A DNA stretch of 64,000 bases from Halothermothrix orenii H 168 (GTDB lineage: Bacteria; Bacillota; Halanaerobiia; Halanaerobiales; Halothermotrichaceae), in the NCBI RefSeq assembly GCF_000020485.1, contig NC_011899.1, positions 2,426,501-2,490,500 of the forward strand. The letters run 5' to 3'. Position 1 is the stretch's first letter; each line of letters starts with the position of its first letter. Made by a program: the position numbers and the translations under genes. The notes beneath the pieces are model-generated. The model saw only the letters and a list, made by a program, of their open reading frames with translations. It was not told where the DNA came from and did no database searches. Shown piece by piece: positions 16,923 through 26,042 of the stretch.

Positions 16923-18266
16923 TTGAAATACTACCGTTTTAAGCAGGAAGGGAGAATGAACTGTGATGTCCGGGTCTTTGCCACCCGGGACCTCTATAAC
17001 CAGATAGAAAAAACAGCCTTAAAACAGCTTTTTAATGCAGCCAGCCTTCCAGGAGTAGTCGGGGTTATAGGACTCCCCGATATCCATCAGGGGTATGGAT
17101 TACCCATCGGTGGAGTAATGTGTTCCAGTTTAAAAAAAGGAGTCATCTCTCCCGGGGCGGTAGGTTTTGATATAAACTGTGGAGTCCGGCTTTTAGTTGC
17201 CGGTTTAAGGCTCGAAGATATAATTGATAAACTGGATGATATAATGTCCGGACTGAAAAATGAAATCCCGGCCGGGTTAGGGGTTAATTCAACATTAACA
17301 TTTACCGACCAGCAATTTGAACGGGTAGTTGAGGAGGGACTACCCTTTTTAATAACCAGGCTGGGGTATGGACAGACCATTGATATAGCAGCCTGTGAGG
17401 AAAACGGCCACCTAAAGGGGGCAGATCTTACGGGGGTCTCAAAAAAGGCCATAAACAGGGGTAAAAAACAGCTGGGAACCCTCGGTTCAGGCAATCATTT
17501 TCTTGAAATTCAGGTAATTGATAAGGTCTATAATCATAACTCCGGTCTCGAAGAGGGCCAGATCAGTATCATGATCCACACCGGATCCCGGGGTTTTGGC
17601 CACCAGATTGCTGAAGATTATATCAACATTGCCAAAAAAAGGGCCAAAAAATATAATTTTGATTTCCCCACTAAAAACCTGGCCTCCTTCCCCATTAATT
17701 CCCCGGAAGGGGAAGACTACTACCGGGCCATGGCCTGTGCCGCTAACTTTGCTTTTGCCAACCGGCAGATATTAACCCATTTTGTAAGACAGGTAATAAA
17801 CCACTTTATACCGGGAACCTTTATTACTGTATATTATGACCTCGCCCATAATATCTGCAAAAAGGAAATTCACCAGATAAATGGCAAGAAAAAAGCCCTT
17901 CTGGTCCACCGTAAAGGGGCTACCAAGCTATCCCCTGACGGCATTGCCCTTGTTCCAGGATCTATGGGAACAGACAGTTATATTGTCAGGCCGAAAAATC
18001 AGGAGGCCCTGAAAGCTGCCTTTGAATCTGTTTCCCATGGAGCCGGTCGGAAAATGGGGAGAAGGCAGGCCAGAAAGAAACTATCATACCGGGAACATTT
18101 AAAGAGTCTGGGGGAAGTCAGAGTGACCTCGGCCACCAATGACAACCTCCTGGATGAATCACCACTGGCCTATAAGGATATTAGTGAGGTCATAAGGTCC
18201 CTTAAAGAAACCGGGCTGGCAGAACCGGTGGTCCGTCTTAAACCCCTGGCTGTTTTAAAGGGATAG
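16923..18266 (+). CDS. rtcB: RNA-splicing ligase RtcB
   Basis: Protein of 447 aa. RtcB joins 2',3'-cyclic phosphate or 3'-phosphate RNA ends to 5'-OH ends using GTP and Mn. Visible active-site segments are 'PDIHQGYGLPIGGVM', the metal-binding 'GFDINCGVRLL', 'GTLGSGNHFLEIQ', 'MIHTGSRGFGH', 'YDLAHNICKKE', 'VHRKGATKLSP', 'LVPGSMGTDSYIV' and the guanylated histidine in 'SHGAGRKMGRRQA'. The TTG at 16923 is the start, with GGAGG eight bases before it; the nearby ATG at 16919 stops after two codons. No archease or RtcA gene is adjacent. The role is RNA repair or tRNA rescue. Confidence 0.95.
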   Translation: MKYYRFKQEGRMNCDVRVFATRDLYNQIEKTALKQLFNAASLPGVVGVIGLPDIHQGYGLPIGGVMCSSLKKGVISPGAVGFDINCGVRLLVAGLRLEDIIDKLDDIMSGLKNEIPAGLGVNSTLTFTDQQFERVVEEGLPFLITRLGYGQTIDIAACEENGHLKGADLTGVSKKAINRGKKQLGTLGSGNHFLEIQVIDKVYNHNSGLEEGQISIMIHTGSRGFGHQIAEDYINIAKKRAKKYNFDFPTKNLASFPINSPEGEDYYRAMACAANFAFANRQILTHFVRQVINHFIPGTFITVYYDLAHNICKKEIHQINGKKKALLVHRKGATKLSPDGIALVPGSMGTDSYIVRPKNQEALKAAFESVSHGAGRKMGRRQARKKLSYREHLKSLGEVRVTSATNDNLLDESPLAYKDISEVIRSLKETGLAEPVVRLKPLAVLKG

Positions 18267-18360
18267 TCTTTTAACGAAGAATGTTAAATACCTTAATGAT
18301 AATGAAATGATAGGTCTGACCAAGTATATATAGATTCAGTTTAACAATAAATGTTATTTT

Positions 18361-19170
18361 CTAACTCAAACTGAGTAAACACCCCTCACTCAATTCAACC
18401 TTACTACTTTCTCCAAAAAGGCCGGGTTTACCCTGTTGCCTGGTCATACTGACCGTATGCAGGGCCAGGATATTATTTAAGCTGAACATTATTTCTCCTT
18501 TATTGACCACAAGTTTAAAGGGGATTTTTGTCTCCCAGTTTAAATTAAAATGGGATAGATTATTTTCCTGGATTATTTTATATTCAAACCACCGGTGTCC
18601 ATCGGTTCTTATATGTGGTAAATGCTTAATAAGCCTGACCGTATCTGTATCTGGTATTATTTCCACAAAATAACCACTGCTATCTTCACTGAGGTGGAAG
18701 GCAAAACCACCCCTGGCACCATCTATTTTTAACTTGCCTTTTAATAGAAAATCATTTAAAGGTTCATAGAAAGGTATTATTTGTAACCCTTCCTCCACCT
18801 GTAAAACCATCTTTTCCCTGCCATTTCCATAATCTGAATAAGAATTAACTAAAAGGGGCTTACCAAAGGCTATCGAAGTCTCTTTTTTGCCATCAAGATA
18901 GGGCTCAAGAAGCCTGTCCGATATTCCCAGATACAACCTCCCCCCTTCTTCCTGTCTTACTTCAGGGAAAATGGGAAGGTATTTCTTTAAAGAGCCACCA
19001 TCTGCTTTCAAATCTCCCGATGGATAAGGCCCATCTACTTCAAAATAGGTCCAGCAGCCGTACCTCACCTTCCCCCTGAAGGAAACAACCTTTCCAGCAT
19101 AATGGCTATGAGGAACAAAAAGCCGGTTATCACCTAATGCCCGGTAGGGGCCTTCCAGTCTTTCCGACAC
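18361..19170 (-). CDS. C-terminal part of the frameshifted GH32-like gene
   Basis: Open frame of 269 aa from an internal ATG ('MSERLEGPYRALGDNRLF'). It holds the last blade of the propeller and a beta-sandwich ('LKIDGARGGFAFHLSEDS', 'FKLVVNKGEIMFSLNNIL') like the C-terminal domain of GH32 enzymes. There is no SD before the ATG, and the frame really continues upstream to about 19221, so it is not an independent gene. Confidence 0.6.
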   Translation of the reverse strand: MSERLEGPYRALGDNRLFVPHSHYAGKVVSFRGKVRYGCWTYFEVDGPYPSGDLKADGGSLKKYLPIFPEVRQEEGGRLYLGISDRLLEPYLDGKKETSIAFGKPLLVNSYSDYGNGREKMVLQVEEGLQIIPFYEPLNDFLLKGKLKIDGARGGFAFHLSEDSSGYFVEIIPDTDTVRLIKHLPHIRTDGHRWFEYKIIQENNLSHFNLNWETKIPFKLVVNKGEIMFSLNNILALHTVSMTRQQGKPGLFGESSKVELSEGCLLSLS

Positions 19171-19196
19171 CCAGTAACGCTGACTCCTGTCTTCAA

Positions 19197-19829
19197 TTAT
19201 TGAGGCAAATATGTAATAATAATCACTATTTTAAATAACTGGGGACATTCCAGGTCATAAAACTGCCCCGGGGCAAATAGTGGTTTTTTTACCTCCCAGT
19301 CAATTAAATTATCAGAAACAGCCAGGGCTACCACACCTCTCCTGAGGAAAGGACCTGAATTACTCCGGCTGGAAATAACCATATAGTACTTACCGTTTTC
19401 GTAATATATCTTGGGGTCCCGCCAGGAGACCATTATTTTGTCTCCCAGTTCATTTTCATACCAACGGCTGTCGGCGGATAAAACAGGATTCCCATCGTAT
19501 TTTTCCCAGTTTATCAGGTCAGGAGACACAGCCATGGCTGTCCTCTGAACCCGACCAGCCTCCCTGGTGGAACAGGCAGTATAGAACATATAAAACTTCC
19601 CCTTATGTCTGGTAACACCCATGGTCCAGATACGATCATCATCATAGCTCCCTGTATCACCGATAGTAATGGCCGTAGGGAGGCTATCCCAGATTATCCC
19701 ATCATCAGAAACAAGGTGCCTTACCGCACTGTTCCCCGGTGATACCAGATGGAAAAGGTGGAGTCTATCATTGTGTACTATCAAATCTACATCTCCCACC
19801 GAGTCTTTAAAGCTTCTTAAATAGTACAT
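19197..19829 (-). CDS. N-terminal part of the frameshifted GH32-like gene
   Basis: Open frame of 210 aa with GGAG ten bases before its ATG at 19829. It carries most of the five-bladed propeller, including the RDP and EC motifs, and ends about ten residues after the frameshift. No signal peptide is present, so the intact enzyme would be cytoplasmic and act on imported oligosaccharides. Confidence 0.65.
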   Translation of the reverse strand: MYYLRSFKDSVGDVDLIVHNDRLHLFHLVSPGNSAVRHLVSDDGIIWDSLPTAITIGDTGSYDDDRIWTMGVTRHKGKFYMFYTACSTREAGRVQRTAMAVSPDLINWEKYDGNPVLSADSRWYENELGDKIMVSWRDPKIYYENGKYYMVISSRSNSGPFLRRGVVALAVSDNLIDWEVKKPLFAPGQFYDLECPQLFKIVIIITYLPQ

Positions 19830-20220
19830 TTAACATCCACTCCTGTTTTCATATTACAATATACCACATAAACTCACTAACTGATTTAACTATAGTATTC
19901 ATTGTAACGTCCAGACCTATCATATTATATATAAAATAATTTATCAACTAAGAAAAAATCATTAATGATATTTTATAACCGGGCCGTACATTAAGGTTGC
20001 ACCACAGGTGCTCCGTATCTAAGAAAACCGTACAGAACATTAAGGGTGCACCCATTAAATGTTTCCTTTAAATTGAAATTACTTAAGGAATAATATATAG
20101 TAGTTACTGTAGATTTAATAAATATCTTTTATATTTATTACCCGGGACTTAAGGCAAATTTTAATTTGCTTTAAATATTTACTGTAGGTAAATAAATTAC
20201 GATTTACAGGAGGCTTTATT
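19830..20220. other. 391-base intergenic region with a repeated G-C-rich motif
   Basis: No ORF was recognised. CCGTACATTAAGGTTGCACC (19984-20003) recurs imperfectly as CCGTACA-GAA-CATTAAGGGTGCACCC (20028-20053), and the second copy contains the perfect palindrome GGGTGCACCC. These could be operators for the divergently placed GH32-like and HyuA-like genes. AGGAGG lies before 20221. Confidence 0.45.
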
Positions 20221-21960
20221 ATGATTATCGGAATTGATGTCGGTGGAACACACACTGATGGGGTTTTACTTGTTCTGGATTCAGACAATCCCCCGGTCTA
20301 TAAAGTCCATAAAACCTGCAAAATGGAAACTGATCATCAGGAACTGGAAGGTTCCATTTTAAAGGTCCTCGATTATCTAACTGAAGGGGTCAACAGAAAA
20401 GATATAACCCGGATTGTTTTAAGTACTACTCTGAGTACCAATACAATCATAGAACATAATCATGACCCGGTGGGGTTAATTATCATCCCCGGCCCGGGTT
20501 TAAACCCCGGACTATTATTAATCGGTGAAGAAAATGCCAGCCTCAATGGGTATATAAACCACCGGGGGCAAGAAGAAAAACCACTGGTTGAGTCAGAAAT
20601 CAGCAAAGCCCTGAAAAGGTTTCAAGAAAAAGGGATAACTAATCTGGCTATAGTTGGTAAGTTCTCACCCCGCAACCCCGGTCATGAACTTAAGATTAAA
20701 GACTATATCATGGAACAGGGATATAATTTCAAACACATCACCCTGGGGCATGAACTCTCCGGAACTTTAAATTTCCCGAGACGGGTAGCTACTGCCTATT
20801 ACAATGCTGCTATTTCTTCAGTCCACCATAATTTTATAACTTCTATAAAAAAGGCTCTCAGTCTCAGGAATATTAAGGCTGAGGTGGTGCTTCTTAAATG
20901 TGATGGTGGAACCCTTACCCTAGCACAGGCAGCCCGGCGGCCTGTTGCTACCGTTAAATCAGGCCCGGCCGCCAGTCTTATGGGAAACCTGGCTTTTATC
21001 AGGGACAAACTCACCTCCATTGCCCTGGATATTGGCGGGACTACTACCGATATCGGACTATTTATTGATGGGGTACCCGCCTTTGTTCCCGGTGGTATAA
21101 AAGTGGGGGGCTTACCTACCCTGGTCCGGGGCCTCTTCTCCCGGTCCATCCCCTGTGGTGGGGATAGTGAAGTCAGGGTTGTTAAAGGCCAGCTTACAAT
21201 CGGCCCACGGCGCCGGGGAATACCAGCCTCAAAAGGAGGCCCGTCCCCGACCCCGACCGATGCCCTGGTTGCCCTGGGGCTTATAGAAGACAGCAAACAC
21301 TTTAATTATGAACTGGCTGTAAAAAGCTTGTCTCCCCTCTATGACCTGGTAAAAAACGGTCTAATAAAAAAAGATAATAATGAAAAAACTGAAAAACCCG
21401 TTTTCAGAGCTAAAAAAGTAGCCCGTCTCATTATTGACAGGATGAGTCATATAATCGAACAGGAAATTAATAATATCCTGACAACCCTGGAAAACCAGCC
21501 AGTCTATACCATCAGGGAGTTGCTGGAAAATTTCTCTATTAACCCCCGACTCATTACTGGAATGGGGGGACCGGCCCGGGCACTCATCCCCCGGCTTGCT
21601 TCAAAAATGGGTTATGACTATATAATTACACCCCATTCAGGAGTGGCCAATGCTATCGGAGCCGGGGCAGCCCGGCCAACGGTCGAAGTTACTGTCAGGG
21701 CCGATACCGCAACCGGACAATTAACCGTTCCGGAAACAGGTTTACATAAAAGAATAAACCGGGACCTCAGGTTAAATCAGGTTGAAGAAGTAGCCCGGAA
21801 AGAGCTTGAAAAACTCAATCCTAATCCCCATCCTGAAAGCCCTGTTGAAATAACCCAGCGGGAAAGCTTTAATGTAATCAGGGGTTTCAGAACTCTGGGA
21901 AGGATTATAGAAGTAAAGGCCCAGGTCAAACCCGGCCTGATAGCCCGGATCAGGCCCTGA
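20221..21960 (+). CDS. Hydantoinase/oxoprolinase family protein (HyuA-like)
   Basis: Protein of 579 aa with an acetate-kinase-like ATPase fold. It opens with the phosphate-binding motif 'MIIGIDVGGTHTDGVLL', and a second nucleotide motif is 'IALDIGGTTTDIGLF' about 265 residues in. Family members hydrolyse hydantoins, 5-oxoproline or N-methylhydantoin with ATP, or carboxylate acetone or acetophenone, usually with a HyuB partner. No HyuB is present here, so the reaction is open. AGGAGG is eight bases before the ATG. It is followed after 107 bases by a UMF1 transporter on the same strand, perhaps its permease. Confidence 0.87.
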   Translation: MIIGIDVGGTHTDGVLLVLDSDNPPVYKVHKTCKMETDHQELEGSILKVLDYLTEGVNRKDITRIVLSTTLSTNTIIEHNHDPVGLIIIPGPGLNPGLLLIGEENASLNGYINHRGQEEKPLVESEISKALKRFQEKGITNLAIVGKFSPRNPGHELKIKDYIMEQGYNFKHITLGHELSGTLNFPRRVATAYYNAAISSVHHNFITSIKKALSLRNIKAEVVLLKCDGGTLTLAQAARRPVATVKSGPAASLMGNLAFIRDKLTSIALDIGGTTTDIGLFIDGVPAFVPGGIKVGGLPTLVRGLFSRSIPCGGDSEVRVVKGQLTIGPRRRGIPASKGGPSPTPTDALVALGLIEDSKHFNYELAVKSLSPLYDLVKNGLIKKDNNEKTEKPVFRAKKVARLIIDRMSHIIEQEINNILTTLENQPVYTIRELLENFSINPRLITGMGGPARALIPRLASKMGYDYIITPHSGVANAIGAGAARPTVEVTVRADTATGQLTVPETGLHKRINRDLRLNQVEEVARKELEKLNPNPHPESPVEITQRESFNVIRGFRTLGRIIEVKAQVKPGLIARIRP

Positions 21961-22067
21961 TAACAGGACACGCAATAATTTAATGTTAAATAAATGTTAA
22001 ACAAAAGGTAGATTTAACCCCTTTCCAGAATTAAATAATAGATAATATTATATTCCGGGGTGATATA

Positions 22068-23333
22068 ATGAAAAACAAAAAACAGGTTTATGCCTGGGCC
22101 CTTTATGACTGGGCCAATTCTGCTTTTGCCACCACTATTCTGGCCACTGTCCTGCCCATCTTTTATAAAGATGTTGCCGCCAGTGGCATACCGGACCACC
22201 TGGCTACCTCATACTGGGGGTATACCCAGACCATCGGGATGCTGATTATTGCTATTTTATCCCCCATTCTGGGGGCCATGGCCGACTACTCCCGTTCCAA
22301 AAGGCTTTTCCTCAAGGTCTTTGCCTATCTCGGTATGATCGGGACCGGCTTACTGTATTTTGTCGGTGAAGGTGATTATATCCTGGCCTCTTTATTCTTT
22401 ATTCTGGGCAGCATTGGCTTTTCAGGCGGTAATGTTTTTTATGACAGTTTTTTGCCTGATATTTCTGACAAAAACAAAATGGATTATGTTTCAGCCCTGG
22501 GCTTTGCCGCCGGATACCTGGGTGGAGGTCTTTTACTTCTCATTAACCTGATAATGATATCAAAACCCCAGCTGTTTGGCCTGTCCAGCACCCTGGCTGC
22601 CACCAAAATATCTTTCGTCAGTGTGGCCGTCTGGTGGTTTATTTTCTCGCTGCCTGCCTTTAAGACCCTGCCCTCACCTGATTCCCAACATACCCATCTT
22701 ACCCTGAAAAAATACGTAAAAGCGGGTTTTAAGAGGCTGGCCACAACCTTTAGAAATATACGGCGTTACCGTGAATTATGGAAGTTTCTCCTGGCCTTCT
22801 GGGTTTATAATGACGGAATAGGTACCATAATCAGGATGGCTACCATCTACGGAAGGGAAATAGGAATAGGCCAGACTGATTTAATCGGGGCTCTCCTCCT
22901 GACACAGTTTGTCGGGATACCCTGTGCTCTTCTATTTGGTAAGCTGGGAGAAAAAATAGGTACCAAAAAAGGTATCTTTATTGCCCTTATGATTTATCTC
23001 ATGATTACTATCAGGGGTTATTATATGACCACGGCCTTCGATTTCTGGCTCCTGGCCGGTCTGGTAGGACTGGTTCAGGGAGGAGCCCAGGCTTTGAGCC
23101 GTTCCCTTTATGGTAGTATGGTTCCTGAAAATAGAACGGCCGAATTCTTTGGTTTTTATGGTATTTCCAGTAAGTTTGCAGCCATTACCGGCCCCTTCCT
23201 CTTTGCCCTGGTAGGACAGCTGACTGAATCCAGCCGCCTGGGGATACTGGCGGTAGCTTCCTTCTTTATCATCGGTATAATTTTATTGAGCAGGGTTGAC
23301 ATTGAAAAGGGACGGAGTGAGGCCCTGAAATAA
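22068..23333 (+). CDS. UMF1/Atg22-like MFS transporter
   Basis: Protein of 421 aa with about 12 membrane segments. The N-terminal signature 'WALYDWANSAFATTIL' is typical of the UMF1 group of the major facilitator superfamily, related to yeast vacuolar amino-acid exporter Atg22. Further MFS features are 'GAMADYSRSKRLFL' and 'GGAQALSRSLYGSMVPENR'. The substrate is unknown, and amino-acid or peptide-like efflux is the family precedent. The start is supported by GGGGTGAT before the ATG. It is probably co-transcribed with the HyuA-like gene. Confidence 0.88.
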   Translation: MKNKKQVYAWALYDWANSAFATTILATVLPIFYKDVAASGIPDHLATSYWGYTQTIGMLIIAILSPILGAMADYSRSKRLFLKVFAYLGMIGTGLLYFVGEGDYILASLFFILGSIGFSGGNVFYDSFLPDISDKNKMDYVSALGFAAGYLGGGLLLLINLIMISKPQLFGLSSTLAATKISFVSVAVWWFIFSLPAFKTLPSPDSQHTHLTLKKYVKAGFKRLATTFRNIRRYRELWKFLLAFWVYNDGIGTIIRMATIYGREIGIGQTDLIGALLLTQFVGIPCALLFGKLGEKIGTKKGIFIALMIYLMITIRGYYMTTAFDFWLLAGLVGLVQGGAQALSRSLYGSMVPENRTAEFFGFYGISSKFAAITGPFLFALVGQLTESSRLGILAVASFFIIGIILLSRVDIEKGRSEALK

Positions 23334-23344
23334 AAAATCTTAAG

Positions 23345-23383
23345 TTAACCTTCAACATGGGTAAAAATTAACCTTCAACCTGG
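23345..23383. repeat. Direct repeat duplicating a gene's 3' end
   Basis: TTAACCTTCAACMTGG occurs at 23345-23360 and 23368-23383 (15 of 16 identical). The second copy contains the stop codon and last codons of the phospholipase C-like gene, and the first is a displaced duplicate just downstream of that stop. Confidence 0.65.
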
Positions 23384-24237
23384 ACAAGGGGCAGCAGAAA
23401 AGACTTTACCTCTTCCTGGTTCAACCTGCCGTTAATATATTGACATACTACATCTATAAACTCTGCTGCCTCATCTACCCCTTTTTCAAATCCGGTCATA
23501 ACCTCTTCTTTCTCCTCATTTTCTAAAAACCCACTCTGTACCTTTTCCGGATAGCTATAGATTGTTATATCAAGGGGTAAGAGCCAATTTAAAACCTTCA
23601 GTAACATTTTTTTAAGATATCGGGGACTGTAAAAAATTCGTTGTACCCTCTTCATATCACGGTAGGCGCCATTGATAAACCCTGCCAGGTCTTCATCTGC
23701 CATCCTGTAGCCATAAACCTTTTTTAAAATATAGTGGTAAAAAGCCTCTATTTCCCCGGGTAAATTAGGCCCCACTTCAATAGCTTCCCTAGAATAAAGG
23801 CGGTCAGCCCTCTGCCCCTTCAAGCGGGCCATTAAATATGTATCCAGCTGGATCTCAAACCATTTATGTTCTAAACTATTACTGGTCCTTGAATTAATCA
23901 AAGGGTGTAACCACTTATCCAGGGAAAGATGGGTGATAAGGCCGGCCAGGTAACTTCCCAGTAGGGGGAAATCGGCTTTACAGGATAAATCTTTAAGGTA
24001 ATCAACGCCGGTAATAAGAAACTGGTCCACTTTTTTCAAATGGAGATCAGCCCCGGTAGCCGGCCCTTTTTTATTTTTAATCCAGGGCCAGAATTGATGG
24101 TAAAAGAAAAAATCAGGCCCCTGACACCCCAGGTTAAAGACTTTTATATTATCTTTTATAATCTCCTGAAACTTTTTATCCTCCAGTTTGTCAATAACCC
24201 TCTCCCCGGCCAGGATATGTGTCCAGAAATCAGGCAT
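23368..24237 (-). CDS. Zinc-dependent phospholipase C-like protein
   Basis: Protein of 289 aa of the zinc PLC/S1-nuclease-like group. The N-terminus 'MPDFWTHILAGERVIDKL' has the W and H that ligate zinc in the family. 'GCQGPDFFFYHQFWPW' and 'LITHLSLDKWLHPLINSRT' supply further D and H ligands. The ATG at 24237 is chosen over 24267 because AGGAGG lies seven bases before it. There is no signal peptide, unlike secreted clostridial phospholipases, so this is a cytoplasmic member of unknown substrate. It diverges from the deacetylase gene across 156 bases. Confidence 0.85.
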   Translation of the reverse strand: MPDFWTHILAGERVIDKLEDKKFQEIIKDNIKVFNLGCQGPDFFFYHQFWPWIKNKKGPATGADLHLKKVDQFLITGVDYLKDLSCKADFPLLGSYLAGLITHLSLDKWLHPLINSRTSNSLEHKWFEIQLDTYLMARLKGQRADRLYSREAIEVGPNLPGEIEAFYHYILKKVYGYRMADEDLAGFINGAYRDMKRVQRIFYSPRYLKKMLLKVLNWLLPLDITIYSYPEKVQSGFLENEEKEEVMTGFEKGVDEAAEFIDVVCQYINGRLNQEEVKSFLLPLVQVEG

Positions 24238-24393
24238 AATTATTCCTCCTATCCAGACTGTGTCCATATTTATTTTTTATATGATTGTAGTTATAATACA
24301 AGACCCGAAATCACATGGATTATGGTCACATTTATTCTCTACCCAGTTTATGGTATAATTAAAAATAAAAAAAATCAACCGGCAGGTGATATA

Positions 24394-25764
24394 ATGCCAG
24401 ATTCAATTAAAAATATTAAGGCAAAAAATAAACTGGGCCTTATTTTCTTCCCGGCCTTTGACTGGGCTATCTCCCCCACCCATCCGGAGCGGGAAGAACG
24501 CCTCCTCTATACCAGGGACCAGGTCTTTGAGGAGGGGCTTATGGATATTGATGGTATTAAGGAATTTAACCCCGGAATCGCGGAGGAAAAAGATGTCCAG
24601 AAGGTTCATATCTGTGTCCCTGAAGTAAAGAAAGTAACCACTCCATCCCACCTTATATCAGCCGGGGGAGCCATTAAAGCCGCCGGGCTTGTTTTAAATA
24701 AAGAAGTTGACAAGGCTTTTGCCATCGTCAGACCACCAGGCCACCACGCCTTCCGGGTAGTTCACGGAGCCAGAGGATTTTGTAATATCAATAATGAGGC
24801 CATCATGGTTGAAGCCATCCGGTCAAAATACCCGGATCTGAAAATAGCCTTTGTAGATACTGATGCCCATCATGCCGATGGTACCCAGGAAATATTTTAT
24901 CATGACCCCCATGTCTTACATATATCACTTCATCAGAATGGGAGAACCCTCTTTCCGGGATCCGGTTTTACAAACGAAGTGGGAGGGCCCGGGGCCTATG
25001 CCAGAACCCTCAACATACCCCTCCCCCCCTACACTACTGACGAAGGCCTGCATTACGTCCTGGATAACCTGGTATTACCGGTTTTAGAAGATTTTAAGCC
25101 TGACCTCATCATTAACGCAGCCGGCCAGGATAATCACTATTCTGACCCCTTAACCAATATGAAAATATCAGCCCGGGGATATGCCGAATTAAATGCCAGA
25201 CTCAACCCCGATATTGCCATTCTTCAGGGTGGTTATTCTATAGAAAGTGCCCTTCCCTATATCAATGTTGGGCTCATCCTGGCCATGGCCGGCCTTGATT
25301 ATAGTAATGTCAGGGAACCAGATTTTGACAGCCGGAACCTGACTCAGGACCCGGTCATAACAGATAATATCAAAAATACGGTTGCTGTCCTGAGGGAAAT
25401 CTGGGAAAACCGGAATAACCAGGCACCAGTCCCTGATACAGGTGAATTTACTATTAAGAACAATTTCTATGAAAGGGAAAAACACATCTTTTATGATACT
25501 GACGGTATAAATGAACTCCAGCGAGAGCGGGTAAAAGCCTGTCCCGACTGCCCTGGATATATTATTATCGACTCCAGGGCTGAAAAGGGCTTTAGAAATA
25601 CCCGTATCAAAGCCATAAGTATCCCCTTAAAGGCCTGCAAGAATTGTCACGAAGAGGCACACCTCAAATTTGAGGAGGCAAAAAAAGAGGCAGGTAATAA
25701 GTATGATTACCTCTACCTGCAGGATGTAAAGGGAGAAGAATTTGTAACCTATCCTTCTCCCTGA
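24394..25764 (+). CDS. Histone deacetylase family protein with C-terminal CxxC extension
   Basis: Protein of 456 aa from the ATG at 24394 (GGTGAT SD; a TATAAT at 24354-24359 lies upstream). The catalytic His pair is 'RPPGHHAFR', zinc ligands are in 'DTDAHHADGTQE' and 'AAGQDNHYSDP', and the transition-state tyrosine is in 'QGGYSIESALPY'. This makes it an intact arginase-fold zinc deacetylase, related to AcuC and acetylpolyamine amidohydrolases. About 120 residues follow the core and carry two CxxC pairs ('KACPDCPGYI', 'KACKNCHEEAH') that could hold a second zinc. Likely substrates are acetylated small amines or acetyl-lysine proteins; none is indicated by context. Confidence 0.9.
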   Translation: MPDSIKNIKAKNKLGLIFFPAFDWAISPTHPEREERLLYTRDQVFEEGLMDIDGIKEFNPGIAEEKDVQKVHICVPEVKKVTTPSHLISAGGAIKAAGLVLNKEVDKAFAIVRPPGHHAFRVVHGARGFCNINNEAIMVEAIRSKYPDLKIAFVDTDAHHADGTQEIFYHDPHVLHISLHQNGRTLFPGSGFTNEVGGPGAYARTLNIPLPPYTTDEGLHYVLDNLVLPVLEDFKPDLIINAAGQDNHYSDPLTNMKISARGYAELNARLNPDIAILQGGYSIESALPYINVGLILAMAGLDYSNVREPDFDSRNLTQDPVITDNIKNTVAVLREIWENRNNQAPVPDTGEFTIKNNFYEREKHIFYDTDGINELQRERVKACPDCPGYIIIDSRAEKGFRNTRIKAISIPLKACKNCHEEAHLKFEEAKKEAGNKYDYLYLQDVKGEEFVTYPSP

Positions 25765-25819
25765 TTTTCTCTTTTTAAACAATTAATTTACTTTTAAAGT
25801 TTAAACAAATACTCTCCTT

Positions 25820-25981
25820 TTATTCTACTTTTTCAAACTGATCTTTCCCAACACCACAGACCGGACATACCCAGTCTTCAGGCAAGTCTTCAAAGGGTGT
25901 CCCGGGATCTATACCATTATCCGGGTCTCCTTCATCCGGGTCATATATATAGCCACACACCTGGCATTCATATTTATCCAT
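25820..25981 (-). CDS. Rubredoxin
   Basis: Protein of 53 aa with the canonical rubredoxin layout: Cys6-x2-Cys9 in '[16 protein letters not shown]' and Cys39-x2-Cys42 in '[16 protein letters not shown]', which together bind one Fe(S-Cys)4. AGGAGG sits nine bases before the ATG at 25981. It is 61 bases downstream of fprA on the same strand. In characterised systems rubredoxin gives electrons to the flavodiiron protein for reduction of oxygen or NO. Confidence 0.97.
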   Translation of the reverse strand: MDKYECQVCGYIYDPDEGDPDNGIDPGTPFEDLPEDWVCPVCGVGKDQFEKVE

Positions 25982-26042
25982 ATATCTTCACCTCCTTTAT
26001 TACCCCTGTTACTATTTATAATATATTTTAATTAATGGTTAT

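Larger units (their letters stand above)
18361..19829 (-). pseudogene. GH32-like glycoside hydrolase gene split by a frameshift
   Basis: Two minus-strand frames (19829-19197 and one ending at 18361) form one protein of about 490 aa if a single base is restored near 19222-19230. The first frame ends 'LECPQLFKI' then nonsense. The second, read a few codons upstream of its first ATG, gives 'YYYIFASIIEDRSQRYWVSE', which continues the first. Inserting one G after AAAATAG on the minus strand would rejoin them. GH32/clan-J marks are the RDP motif ('VSWRDPKIYY') and the EC motif ('YDLECPQLF'), with a C-terminal beta-sandwich. The usual WMNDPNG region is 'SVGDVDLIVHND', so its specificity is probably not classic invertase. 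It could be a true pseudogene or a sequencing error. Confidence 0.75.

Noticed and set aside
24040-24393. Upstream extension of the deacetylase frame by 118 codons
   Set aside because: It is antisense to the phospholipase C-like gene start, has no family similarity, and the ATG at 24394 has a good SD and TATAAT upstream.
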